Of a DNA stretch of 64,000 nucleotides, positions 53,561 to 64,000 are shown one piece after another (positions within the stretch are counted from its first letter, which is position 1; each line of letters begins with the position of its first letter). The notes under the pieces are model-generated. The model saw only the letters and a program-made list of their open reading frames with translations, was not told the DNA's origin and ran no database searches. The translations under genes and the position numbers were made by a program. This DNA is from Diadophis punctatus similis (lineage: Eukaryota; Chordata; Lepidosauria; Squamata; Dipsadidae): NCBI GenBank assembly GCA_023053685.1, contig JALIGW010000032.1, forward strand, positions 5,149,343 through 5,213,342. The letters run 5' to 3'.

Positions 53561-54010
53561 TTTCTAGAGTCTTTGCTTTTGAAAAATCGCATTGTGCGTC
53601 CACTGCACACCCGAATGTCCAGAGGATGGAGGTGGTTTCATCATCAGAAAGCTTTCATTTTTCCTTTGTAGGAGAATGCATGAAATTTTGCATTCACCAT
53701 TGAGGGTCCCCTTTTCCCTTCCCCCCTCTCTCTTAACATACAGCTCCCCCTCCTCTAACTGGAAGACGGAGGATGCATCTCAATGAGGATGATGAGAGTT
53801 AAATGTAGCTTTCAACCCATTTCTTCTGGGTCCAGGAAATTACTTAATGGCCGTCACGATCGGCCATCATCTAAGACCGCCAACTGGTGCTCGGTCGGCA
53901 ATTTACATCAGGCTGGATGGAGAGGATGGGACCCATAAGACAGAAAATAGAGATGCTGCATTAAATCAGGTCCGAATCGGCTCATTTTTCTAGGGTCGGA
54001 TATTAAATGC
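53561..54010. other. unique segment, candidate conserved non-coding DNA
   Basis: Non-repetitive, no exon recognised; includes AATGCATGAAATTTTGCATT and AAATTACTTAATGGCCGTC. Confidence 0.3.
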
Positions 54011-54011
54011 T

Positions 54012-54780
54012 GTTAGTCCTCAACATACGTCTCTTCATTTAAGGACCAAAGTTACAACAGCACTGAAAAAAATGACCGTTTTTTTCACCATCAGTTGCAG
54101 CCAAATCTGTGGTCACGTGATCAAAATTTGGACGCTTGTAGCTGCCATATACATAAGTCCTCGACTTACGACCACTATTGAGCGCAACTGTTGCTAAATG
54201 AGACAATTGTTAAGTGAGTTTTGCCCCATTTTATGACTTTTTTTGCAATAGTTAAGTGAATCACTGCAATTGTCAAATTAGGAACCCAGTTGTTAAGTGA
54301 ATCCGGCTTCCCCATGGGCTTTCCTGGTCACAAAAGGGGATCACGTGACCCCGGGGATGCTGCCACTGTCATAAATGTGAGTCAGTTGCCAAGCGTCTGA
54401 ATATTTTGATCACATGACCATGGGGATGCTGCAACAGTCATAACTGTGAAAACGGCGACAATCACATGTTTCAGTACCATCGTAACTTTGAACGGTCACT
54501 AAACAAACTGCTGTATACGGAGGATTACCTGTATTTATGACGACGGCTATCCAGGGGGCACGTGATCCCCCTTTTGCGACCTTCTGACAAGCAAAGTCAA
54601 CGGGGAAGCCAGATTTGCTTAACAACCGTGTTATCAACTTAACCACGGCAGCGATTCACTTAACGGCGGCGGCAAGAAAGGCCTAAAATGGGGCAAAACC
54701 CACTTAATCATTTTCTCAGTTTGCAACAGAAATCCTGGTCTCAGTTGTGGGTTGCACGTTAAAGATTACCTGTATCCTGC
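54012..54780. mobile_element. three Tigger-like MITE copies in a row
   Basis: Partial 54012-54160, full 54155-54530 (AGTCCTCGACTTACGACC to AACGGTCACTAAACAAAC) and reversed partial 54530-54775. Confidence 0.65.
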
Positions 54781-54784
54781 AGCG

Positions 54785-55434
54785 GTGTGTGTGTGTGTGT
54801 GCATGCGTTTGTGTGTACATGTGCTGAATGTTTTATACCGCATTGTGACAAAAGAGTTGTGACCTTTGTATAAGGACCTTTAGCTGCCTCGATTCCCTTT
54901 TGCAGAGCTGCGTTGTGATGTTTTCCCCACCTGTTCGGTGCCCCTGCTGTTCCTGAATTTCCGAACTGGCTGTGGTTGTTGTGTCTCCATTAAATGAACC
55001 CCACAATGTTTATTTCCATATATATAACTCTCTGACCCTACAGATATCATGAGCCTGGAAGACATGCTGTTTCTTCAGAAGCCGGGAAGTTATTTTTCCC
55101 TGACACTTTTGCAAAAAAATACGAATGCAGTTGTTTTCACACCACCGGTGTTTCATTTTTAAATTAGCTGACTTTAAAAAAGAAAAGAAGAAGAAAGAAA
55201 ACCAAGAAAAACGTAATAATAAATCAGAGATCACCCTGTTGCAGGGTGAGGAATGAGAGGAAAAATAAGAGAACTCATCCAAATGGGTTATTCTCATCAA
55301 TCTCGTGTAATTCGAGCGAGGTGGGGAGTGGGCTGTGAACAGAGCCCCCTCCTCTTCAATCCTGCCGGTTATTTGTTCAGAGGAGACCATGGAAGGGAGT
55401 GCATTGGAAATCTGCAAATGACACACGATCTATT
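54785..55434. other. unique segment, candidate conserved non-coding DNA
   Basis: After a short GT run (54786-54830) the sequence is non-repetitive up to the LTR. No splice-bounded frame is seen. Confidence 0.3.
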
Positions 55435-55744
55435 TGTTGGAATAAGAATTACTCTTATCAGAGGCGAAATGAATCTTTTCCTGGAACTCTGACATTGTCA
55501 AAATAAATCGCATTATAATTCTAATGAATAAGATATTTATTTCTTAACAAAAATAAGAAATCACATTCTGGCTATATAAAAGAGATGTTGCTTCGTCAGA
55601 AGCAGAGAACAAAAAAGAAGAAAGGAATGTACACATGCGTACTAGGAACATTAATCACGTGCTCAGGAATAAACCATTATATTTGATAGGGATGCATCTC
55701 CCTGCATATACATGTAACAGGCAACATAAAATCACTGCGTGACA
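55435..55744 (-). mobile_element. solo LTR, family 1 (310 bp)
   Basis: Reverse of 3669-4007: starts TGTCACGCAGTG at 55744; flanked by a perfect 5-bp duplication CTATT (55430-55434 and 55745-55749). Confidence 0.8.
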
Positions 55745-56147
55745 CTATTCCAGAAGACTGGAATTAAAATTCAAAACATCTTGATAGGTTCGATGAACAT
55801 GGGGGTTTTAAACTGGGGGGGGGGTGAATTGGGGCAGATCCTTGGAGGGAACAGAGCGATCAGTCATGGGTTGTTGTGAGTTTGAGATCCGCTTTGGGGC
55901 ACTTAAAATAATAGACTCTGTTTTTTTGTTTCTTTTTTTTAAAGGAGGGGGTTTATTTGAGACAGGATAAGAGGTTATTAGGGCAAACCCCTAATTAAAC
56001 TAAGAATCCCTGGGCGGCAGAAATTTATTTATTTCTTTTATTTACAAAATGTATAGGCCACCCATCAAAGAGGCAAGGTCAATAGTCTTCACCAGGGAAC
56101 AAATGCAAAGTTTTAGAAGACCATAAAATGAGAGCGAACCTCTGCAA

Positions 56148-56190
56148 GCACTGAAGATGTAACCTAGTTGGGTAATGAAACCAAGTCTGC
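56148..56190 (+). ncRNA. hammerhead-like motif, family B, with a stem III loop
   Basis: CTGAAGA at 56151, GAAAC-CAA-GTC at 56177-56187, stem I GCA/TGC. Unlike the others it has three bases between GAAAC and GTC. Stem II has one A-A mismatch. Confidence 0.45.
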
Positions 56191-56288
56191 AGGAAAAGCT
56201 ACCAAGCTCAGAGACCACCAAGGATACTGCAGTCCTCCTCCTCCTTGTCCTCCTCCCTCCTCCATTCTACAACCCCCCCTCTCTCTTA

Positions 56289-56328
56289 GCACTGATGATG
56301 TTACCTAGTTGGGTAATGAAACGTCTGC
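56289..56328 (+). ncRNA. hammerhead-like motif, family B, complete core
   Basis: CTGATGA 56292-56298, stem GTTACC/GGTAAT, GAAACGTC 56318-56325, stem I GCA/TGC with three Watson-Crick pairs. The third module (56480-56513) has GAAAAGTC. Confidence 0.55.
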
Positions 56329-56689
56329 AAGAAAACCACCAAGCTCAGAGAACACCAAGGACCCCACAGTCCTCTTTTTCCTCCTCTTCCTCCTCCTCCT
56401 TCTCCTTCTCCTCCTTCTCCTTCTCCTCCTCCTCCTCCTCCTCCCTCCTCCTCTCTACAAACCCCTCTCCCTTCTAGCACTGATGATGTTACCTAGTTGG
56501 GTAATGAAAAGTCTGCAAGAAGACAACCAAACTCAGAGAGTGCCAAGGACCCACAGTCATCTTCCTCCCCCCTCCCCCTCCCCCTCCCCTCTCCCCCTCC
56601 TCCTTATAACATTTTCAAAAAACCCACCAAGCTCAGGGAGCATCAAAGACTTGACAGATCAATCCTGAGCTACAAATATTCTCTGCTAT

Positions 56690-57040
56690 TCGTTTCTTCT
56701 CTTTGCCCATATGGCTTCACAAAGAAGGATGATCTCTGGGGTTAGAAGAATCGTACCAGAATTTATAGACTGGATGCTTCGTTTCTGTTGATTTGCTGTT
56801 GGGTTGTGCCAGATTGTTGTCTAATTCTGGTGGGTCGGGTGGGGGGAATTGGTTTGAAAACCAGGAAACATTTTGGGGATTACACCAACCGCAGCTCCCC
56901 ATCGAGGTTTGGCCTGGGGGAGTTGCTACGACCCCCTGTTTGCAGAAGGCAGATCCAGATAATGAACTTATCTTGGGTTTTTGAAGTGTTTATTTAGGGG
57001 GTTGAATGAATTGTGACTGCTTTCCAAATACAGCCGGTAC
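56690..57040. other. unique sequence, no gene seen
   Basis: No recognised repeat or exon. Confidence 0.35.
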
Positions 57041-57043
57041 AGG

Positions 57044-57418
57044 TACAGGTAATGCTTGACTTACGACCACAATTGAGCCCAGAATTTATGTTGCTAAATG
57101 AAACCTCTGAGGTAAGTCGAGACTACTACTTATCCTTCTTTTGTCTCGAATGAATGGATGAAATGAAATGAGAAGAATCAGCCCAGCCTAATCTAGATGA
57201 TAAATGTTAGCTTAGTGCTGACACGTTTCAATCTGGTTGGAGACACAGATGGGCCTGATAGTTACAGTTAGTCCTTGACTTACAGCTGTTTGTTTAGTTT
57301 GAAGTTACAACGGCACTGAAAAAATGGGACACATGACCGTTTTTCACACTTACGACTGTTGCAGCATCCCCATGATCACATGATCACAATTCAGACCCTT
57401 GGTAACTCACTCATATTT
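57044..57418. mobile_element. Tigger-like MITE fragments
   Basis: Left end 57044-57125 (TGCTTGACTTACGACCAC) and a second piece 57263-57418 in the other orientation. Confidence 0.55.
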
Positions 57419-57419
57419 A

Positions 57420-57790
57420 TTCAGTATCAGATCATGCCAGACTAATCTTATTGCATTCTTTGACAAAGTGACAAAATTAGTGGACCAGAGGAATGCTGTC
57501 AATATAATACTTGGACTTCAGTAAGGCATTTGATAGAGTAGACCATAATCTACTACTAGAAAAAGTAGAAAAATGTGGGTTAGACAGCATCATCGCCAGA
57601 TGGATTCGAAACTGGCTGACCAACTGCACTCAACGTGTAGTGCTCAATGGAACTGCATCTACATGGAGGGAAGTATGCAGTGGAGTACCCCAAAGCTCTG
57701 TTTTAGGCCCAGTACTCTTCAACATCTTCATCAATGACTTGGATGAGGGGATAGATGGGGAACTCATCAAACTTGCACATGACACATTTA
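57420..57790 (+). mobile_element. CR1 reverse-transcriptase segment, decayed
   Basis: Text [20 protein letters not shown] (in part), [15 protein letters not shown] and [15 protein letters not shown], but the catalytic FADD reads LAHD here. Confidence 0.85.
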
Positions 57791-57999
57791 TAAATTTAGG
57801 CCAGATGTTAAGCACCCAACAAGTCGTGTCTACAAAGGGGGCTGTCGTTGGAACTTTGGAACCAGATTTTAAGTACCCCAGGGAGATCCGTTGTAACTTT
57901 GAACAGTCACTAACTGGCCGGTTGTAATTCAAGGATTATGTATAAATACAAGTGTTATGGGCAGATACAACAATTTAATCCATACATATTGCTGTAAAT

Positions 58000-58455
58000 C
58001 TACTCAAAGTTGTTTCGAACTTTGAGATTGCTAATAAATTTGATAATCAGAAAAAACCCAGCAGGGGTCGAGAGAAGGAGAGAAAAAAGTTGGCTTGACT
58101 CAATAATTTCATGGACACATCCATGTAGTTTTCTTCACACATGCAGGGAAGTGGTTTGCATCCGCTTGTGTGATTTTTTTTTAAAAAAATGAAATATTCA
58201 GCTTCGGTGTTCCACTGTTCAGATACTAATTAAGACAGCCTCGGCTTAGGTTAAAAGCCCAAATGAAGTCAGCCAGGCCATGCCACCTGCTGAGGTATCT
58301 TCAAAATGAAGCTTCCCAGCTAAAAAGGGAATTAGTGGTAGTTCTTTCAGCACCTTGGAGAGCTCACCCAAACGAGACAGGTTGTTCTGATGAGTTTCGC
58401 TCATGCTTGAAGGCTACTTTAACAGTCGAGTAACAGAGAGTCCCAAAGTAATAGC
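58000..58455. other. unique segment, candidate conserved non-coding DNA
   Basis: No repeat recognised; includes TACTAATTAAGACAGCC and AAGGGAATTAGTGGTAG. Confidence 0.25.
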
Positions 58456-58461
58456 CTAGAG

Positions 58462-58595
58462 CAGGAGTGTCAAATTTGCAGCCCGCAGGCCAGACGCATC
58501 ACGCACAGACCACACCCACACCTGGTTTAGTGAAGGGGGAAAAATTGCAATACGTCACGTGACGCTGCCATGATGGCGCGAGTTTGACACCCCTG
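58462..58595. mobile_element. short hAT MITE
   Basis: CAGGAGTGTCAAATTTGC to AGTTTGACACCCCTG, flanked by a perfect duplication GCCTAGAG (58454-58461 and 58596-58603). Confidence 0.85.
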
Positions 58596-58603
58596 GCCTA
58601 GAG

Positions 58604-58995
58604 CAGGGGTTGTCACGCAGTGATTTTATTGCCTGTTATATGTATATGCAGGGAGATGCACCCCTGTTCATTATAATGGTTTATTCCTGAGCACGTGATT
58701 GATATGTTCTTGTACGCATGTGTGCATTCCATTCTTTCCTTCTGTTCCTGGCTTCCATTGAAGCAAGACCTACTTTTATATCAGACATGTAGATAATGAG
58801 GATTTATTGTTTTTGTACCGAAATAAACATTTTTACTTAGACTTTTAAACTGCGGTTTCTTTTCTAATGTCTGATGTCCGGAAAAAGATCAAACTTCTCC
58901 TTTGTGAGATTAATTATCACCTCTGTCAGGGGTGTCAAACTGGTGGCCTACGGGACAGATGTGTCACACGCAGGCCACACCACCCCAGCTCCTCG
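58604..58995. mobile_element. second hAT MITE, split by a solo LTR
   Basis: CAGGGGT at 58604 continues after the LTR as GTGTCAAACTGGTGGCC. The right end is not found. Confidence 0.6.
58611..58928 (+). mobile_element. solo LTR, family 1 (318 bp)
   Basis: TGTCACGCAGTG to CACCTCTGTCA with the 5-bp duplication GGGGT (58606-58610 and 58929-58933); polyadenylation AATAAACA inside. Confidence 0.85.
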
Positions 58996-59099
58996 AAGGG
59001 GAAACACTCTCATTATTTATCGATTGGGTAACTTCCTTTTTCCCCCCATTCCTAGTCGCATATTTGAGTTTTTAAAAAAACCTGTTGCCCACAATTTCC

Positions 59100-59780
59100 T
59101 TGGTGGAACCTGACAAGGTTTTGCATGAATCACAGTCTTGATGTACTTTCTTGTCTCTTTCCCAGAGTCCGAGAAGAGTGATGTAGACTTGCACGAGTGT
59201 GTAAATCCAGATCGCAATAATTACCCGGCAAACCAGTTGTAATGAACCTCGTCATCTATTGCTCCACGCACAGTTAGCACTAATTTAATAGGGCCACCAC
59301 TTTAGGCTGGGTTGGATCTGCATCTGGAGCGGTAAATGAAACTCCCAATAAGTCAAGCGGTATTAAACTTTATGGCCGCTGTATTTAAAAATGAGACACT
59401 TTCCCCTATCAATCAGCGAGAGTGGAATTGTAAATATCAAAGCAGGATCCATATTGCTTAATTAAACAGCGGCTAATGAGCACCGTGGTTGTTGGGCTGT
59501 GATTTAGGACAAGGATTATGCAAATCGGGGACGGTGGAGAACATATCCGAAAAGGTAGTGGAACACGGAGTTGATGAAGATCATCTCGGATTTGGAGCTA
59601 ATCGAGCAGAGTTGGAAAAACTGAACGGGAGCAAGGAAAGGCCCAGAATGACTCGGAATGGCGCCTGGATTCAGCGGCTCTGAATCTGAGGCCCCGTGAC
59701 TCAGTTTCCTTTTGGAATTGCTTCGTGATGGGGCAAGGCCTCCTTTGAACATAACTGTGACACAAATCCACCCCCTGACA
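59100..59780. other. unique segment, strongest candidate conserved non-coding element
   Basis: About 650 bp with no repeat, no coding exon and AT-rich clusters (TAGCACTAATTTAATAGG, TTAATTAAACAGCGGC). It has an exact octamer ATGCAAAT at 59518-59525. Confidence 0.35.
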
Positions 59781-59859
59781 ACATACCTTATTTTATTATT
59801 TTATTATATTCTGTTTTAATTTATTTATTTTTATTTTACAGGTAATCCTAGACTTACGA

Positions 59860-60075
59860 CCCCCTCCCTTCTAGCACTGATGATGTTACCTAGTTGGGTC
59901 ATGAAACTTCTGCAAGAAATCAACCAAGCTCAGAGAGCACCAATGACCCACAGTCCTCCTCCTCCTCCTCACAAATCCTACTTCCTTCTAGCACTGATGA
60001 TGTTCCCTAGTTGGGTCATGAAACGTTTGCAACAAAGCCACCAAGCTCGGAGAGCACCAAGGACCCAACATTAGA
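59860..60075 (+). repeat. two hammerhead-like B modules
   Basis: Modules at 59874 (GAAACTTC) and 59991 (GAAACGTT), both with a decayed cleavage triplet, separated by a short CCT tract. Confidence 0.75.
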
Positions 60076-60855
60076 CCAACATCTCACAGCTGTGGCTAGG
60101 GGAGCCTTCGCACAGGTTCGCCTGGTGCACCAATTGCGACCATACTTGGAGAAGGAGGCTCTACTCACGGTCACTCATGCCCTTGTCACCTCTACACTGG
60201 ACTACTGCAATGCGCTCTACATGGGGCTACCCTTGAAGAGTATCCGGAGACTTCAACTGGTGCAAAATGCGGCTACGCGTGCTGTGGTGGGTGTGTCAAG
60301 ATACACCCATGTAACATCCATACTCCGCCAGCTGCACTGGCTGCCCATTGGTCTCCAGGTACAATTCAAGGTGTTGATTATCATCTTTAAAGCCCTACAT
60401 GGCTTAGGACCAGGTTACCTCCGGGACTGCATCCTACCTCATACTTCCCTTTGACCAGTTAGGTCCCACAGAGTGGGTCTCCTCCAGGTCCCGTCAGCCA
60501 AACAATGCTGACTGGCGGGGCCTAGGGGGAGGGTCTTCTCTGTGTGGGCCCCCGCTCTCTGGTACTAACTCCCCCAAGAGATCCATATTATCCCCACCTT
60601 GCTGGCCTTCCGAAAAGCCGTGAAGACATGGCTCTTCCTGCAGGCGGGGTGATTCTGAGACAACATTACATCTGATGTCTCCCCCATGTACTGTATGTAT
60701 GGTGTTATATGTGTCTTAATGTATTTTTAATTGTTTTTAAAACTGTTTTAATGATTTGGTTGGTTGTTTTCTTAAAATGTTGTACGCCGCCCTGAGTCCT
60801 CAGGGAGTAGGGCGGCATAGAAGAACCTCTAAATAAAATAAATAAATAAATAAAC
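60070..60855 (+). mobile_element. L2-like LINE copy
   Basis: QHLTAVARGAFAQVRLVHQL, LDYCNALYMGLPLKS and FKALHGLGPGYLRD, a stop at 60452, diverged C-terminus, then GTACGCCGCCCTGAGTCC and (AAAT)n. Confidence 0.85.
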
Positions 60856-60859
60856 AGTT

Positions 60860-61445
60860 CAACCCTGAGCTACAAATATTCTTTTCTATTAGATTCCCTA
60901 AAAGGTGGGGTGTTTAGCCTAAATCACAGTAGACAGTTAGGAAGAAATGCCCAGGGCCTTTTTTCCACACAACAGCTGCTAATTTAGACAGGTAGACCAG
61001 ACAGTGAAAGTGTCTTATGGAGATATTGTACAGAGGGGGGGAAAAAACCCTTCTGGACTTGTTTAGTCCAAATGTCTCCATTTGACCGGCTATTAGATGC
61101 AAAGCAAAAGTTATTCAGAGATATAGTAAGAGAGGACCCTGGCTTTACTTTGGCTGGGTATTCTTTACTCCTGCTGGGGCGAAAGGAATCTCTTATGTGA
61201 AAATTAGAAATCTTCCAGCTCTTGCCAGCCACGCAGGTGAGAGGTGGATTTGGAAATTTGGAAATTATTCTTATTGCACTGTCCTTCTTTTGACAGCGTA
61301 GTAACTTTCTCACCAATTAAATGCTCTGAGCAACCCAGAGGGGGTTTTTCTCTTCTATTTCATATCTTGATTGTAACTCAGGGAGGGAGACTTGTGGCCT
61401 TGTAGCCTAGCTGTCCTACCTTATGTATTAAAAACACAGGGCATT
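60860..61445. other. unique segment
   Basis: No recognised repeat or exon. Confidence 0.3.
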
Positions 61446-61456
61446 AGGATAGACGC

Positions 61457-61575
<119 letters not shown>

Positions 61576-61669
61576 GTATATATAAAAGGACTGTGGGGAT
61601 GAAATAAGGAAAAACAGCCAACTTTATTCTGGTAACTTTGAAGGGGTTGATGGATCCTTGGTGCAGAAT

Positions 61670-62675
61670 TATAGGATCCTAGGGCTGGAAGGGATCTTGG
61701 AGATCTTCTAGTCCAACCCCTGCCCAAAATTGGAGACTTTATATTATCCTGGACAAATAGAAGCAGGCTTTTCAGGGAATCGCTTAACAAACCCTCAAAA
61801 TCCAGAGGGACCTCGACAGACTCGAACACTGGACCCAAACCAATAAAATGAAATTTAACACAGAGAAATGTAAAATTCTGCACCTAGGTAAGGAGAATCA
61901 AAAATACACATACAAACTGGGTGAAACCAGACTCAATAGCAGCGATTGCGAGAGGGATCTTGGAGTCTTGGTAGACAGCCAACTAAATATGAGCCAGCAG
62001 TGTGCAGCAGCAGCCAAAAAGGCCAACGCAGTCCTGAGCTGCATAAATAGAGGGATACAATCAAGGACCAGAGAGGTACTAGTACCACTCTATAAAGCCT
62101 TGGTCAGACCACACCTAGAGTACTGCATCCAGTTTTGGTCACCACACTACAAAGAAGACATTGAAACCCTAGAGAAAGTGCAGAAGAGAGCAACCAGGAT
62201 GATAAAGGGTCTGGAAAATAAAACATACAAAGAGCGGTTGCAGGAACTGAGCTTGGCCAGTCTGGCGAAGAGAAGGACCAGGGGTGACATGATAGCAGTG
62301 TTCCAATACTTGAGGGGATGCCACAGAGAGGAGGGGAGCAGGCTGTTCTCTATAGCACCAGAAAGCCAAACAAGGAATAACGGATGGAAACTGACCAAGG
62401 AGAGATTCAACCTGGAAGTGAGGAGAAACTTTCTGACGGTGAGAGCGATCAACCAGTGGAACAGCTTGCCAGCGGAGGTTGTGAGAGCCCCAACACTTGC
62501 GACCTTCAAGGAGAGACTAGACTGCCATCTGTCTCAAATGGAACTGCCATCTGTCTCAAATGGACTGCCATCTGTCTCAAATGGAACTCCTGCTTGAGCA
62601 GGGGGTTGGACTAGATGACCTACAAGGTCCCTTCCAACTCTAATAATAAATCTAAATCTAAATCTAAATCCTGAC
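61670..62675 (+). mobile_element. CR1 C-terminus with 249-codon open frame
   Basis: Open from 61848 to 62597: [58 protein letters not shown] and MIKGLENKTYKERLQE. The 3' end has a 22-23-bp unit (CTGCCATCTGTCTCAAATGG) three times at 62521-62586 and a (TCTAAA)n tail at 62648-62670. A reversed CR1 tail fragment lies at 61670-61755. Confidence 0.9.
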
Positions 62676-62904
62676 CAGAAACTGGGTGCAACTCAGTTAA
62701 CTACCGCCTTGCTTAGCAACAGGCAACCTGATTCTAATTGTGGTCATAAGTTGAGCATTACCTGTAGAACTATTTCAGCCTGGAAGGAGCGGCAGTCAAA
62801 TCTGCCTTCCTTCTCTTTCAAGGAGCATGCAAACGGATGCTCATTTGATCTGAATTCCTTCCATACTGAAAAGGTGCCCAGGATGATTGCTAGGCAGACA
62901 CCTG

Positions 62905-63235
62905 TATCAGTGACAACTGGGGGGGGGGGCTGCCACAAAAAAGATGGGGTCAACCTCTTCGCCAAAGCACTTGAAGGCAGCACAAGAAGCAATGGATGGA
63001 AACTAACCAAGGAGAGAAGCAACCTGGAACTAAGGAGGAATTTCCTGACAGTTAGAACAATTAACCAATGGAACGGGTTGCCTTCAAAAGTTGTGGGTGC
63101 TCCATCATTGGAAGTCTCCAAGAAGAGACTGGACAACCATTTGTCCAGAATGGTATAGGTTTCTTGCTTGAGAAGGAGGTTGGACTAGACAACCTCCTTG
63201 GATCCCTTTCAATTCTGTTATTCTGTTAATTAATT
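62905..63235 (+). mobile_element. CR1 3' end
   Basis: GATGGGGTCAACCTCTTCGC to AGACTGGACAACCATTTGTC and CTTGGATCCCTTTC. Confidence 0.85.
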
Positions 63236-63239
63236 AAAA

Positions 63240-63660
63240 AATGCAAACCAGCACCTGCATTTCCTGCATCGGATGAGGAGAGCACCTCTTTCTCCTTCTG
63301 TCCTGGCCACTTTTTACAGAGGCACCATGGAGAGCATTTTAACAAACCGCATCCCTGTTTGGTTTGGTGGCCGCAGTGCCTTAGATAGAAAGTCCCTACA
63401 GAGAGTGGTGAGGACAGCGGAGAAGATTATGGGAAGCTCACTTCCTGTTATTCAGGATACTGCTTATAAGGGCTCTGTGCTTAGAGCTTAAAGCCTTGTT
63501 AGAGACCCCACACACCCACTTCATGGTCTGTTTCTGTTGCTCCCCTCTGGGAGGAGGTTTTGAAGTATCTCTAGCAGGACTACCAGGTTGTGTAACAGCT
63601 TTGTTCCCTAAGCCATCCGTCTGGTGAACTCGCAAGATTCATTTTTCTCGCCATGTACAT
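63240..63660 (+). mobile_element. LINE reverse-transcriptase C-terminal fragment
   Basis: ATFYRGTMESILTNRIPVWF, ALDRKSLQRVVRTAEKIMG and SLPVIQD follow the LINE C-terminal pattern (YxxxIESILTYGIxVW). Related to 16270-16560. Confidence 0.65.
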
Positions 63661-63782
63661 GTATACATTCGAACTAGACTGCGTTGTTTCTCTGTGTCAT
63701 AGAATATATGTGGGTATGTGCATAATTCTGTGTTTATTTACTTATTTATTTTGTCATGTTTTATATAGTGTATATTGGAGGT

Positions 63783-64000
63783 TGTCACGATGTGAACATT
63801 GCCAGTTGAGCACCTCTGCAATATTTCTAGGTTTACTGTATTTTCTAATCAAGCAGACATGTGACATGTATTACTGCGCATGTGTGCATTCCAGGAGTCT
63901 CCTTCTTTCCTTCTTCTCCTGCGAGCCTCGCCCGAGGCAGACGTGAATTCTTAGCTGAGACAATGTAGCTTAATAAGGTTTATATTTTTTTGTTACTTTT
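63783..64000 (+). mobile_element. LTR, family 1, cut by the window edge
   Basis: TGTCACGATGTGAACATTGCC matches the start of the 3669 copy. Whether it is solo or part of a full element cannot be seen. Confidence 0.65.

Larger units (their letters stand above)
56148..56680 (+). repeat. tandem hammerhead-like module B / CCT array
   Basis: Modules at 56148, 56289 and 56477, with CCT tracts between, and a last GCTCAGGGAGCATCAAAG end near 56630. Confidence 0.85.

Overview
The window is vertebrate nuclear DNA from a squamate reptile, most likely a snake. Coding exons are short and split by GT-AG introns. The interspersed repeats are CR1, L2-like and RTE/BovB-like LINEs, tRNA-derived SINEs, hAT and Tigger-like DNA elements, and solo LTRs. 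One CR1 copy ends in an AATAG microsatellite and there is a long GATA tract, both features known from snake genomes. The species call is an inference from repeats and gene content, because no species-specific sequence was compared.

Three protein-coding genes are supported. (1) At the left, on the minus strand, are six exons (8954 down to 502) of a gene whose last three or four exons resemble the maestro HEAT-like repeat (MROH) family; it continues off the left edge. (2) SIGMAR1 (sigma-1 receptor) is complete on the minus strand as four coding exons, 26053 to 22778, encoding 229 residues. (3) GALT (galactose-1-phosphate uridylyltransferase) is complete on the plus strand as eleven coding exons, 26378 to 46454, encoding 357 residues, with the catalytic His-Pro-His and all reading phases intact. 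SIGMAR1 and GALT lie head to head with only 324 bp between their start codons. That interval is CpG-rich and holds three CCAAT boxes and two CACGTG E-boxes, so it probably works as a shared promoter. SIGMAR1 and GALT are also neighbours on human 9p13.

Layout: 1-9000 MROH-like gene and repeats; 9000-22777 gene-free, with a GATA tract, LINE and LTR copies, hAT elements and a unique stretch at about 19.6-22.7 kb that could include SIGMAR1 3' UTR; 22.8-26.05 kb SIGMAR1; 26.38-46.9 kb GALT, with introns swollen by repeats and microsatellites; 46.9-64 kb gene-free, with nested transposons and several unique stretches that look like candidate conserved non-coding elements.

The most interesting signal is a hammerhead-ribozyme-like motif that recurs in three different repeat families. 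It has CTGANGA, one extra base, a 6-bp stem with a 6-nt loop, then GAAAC and GTC, always 26 nt from the first box to the second. The stems change by compensatory substitution between families. The core has almost no stem III (ACGT), as expected of the small dimer-forming hammerheads reported with Penelope-like retroelements. Some copies lie in near-perfect palindromes and others in tandem units joined to long CCT tracts inside GALT introns.
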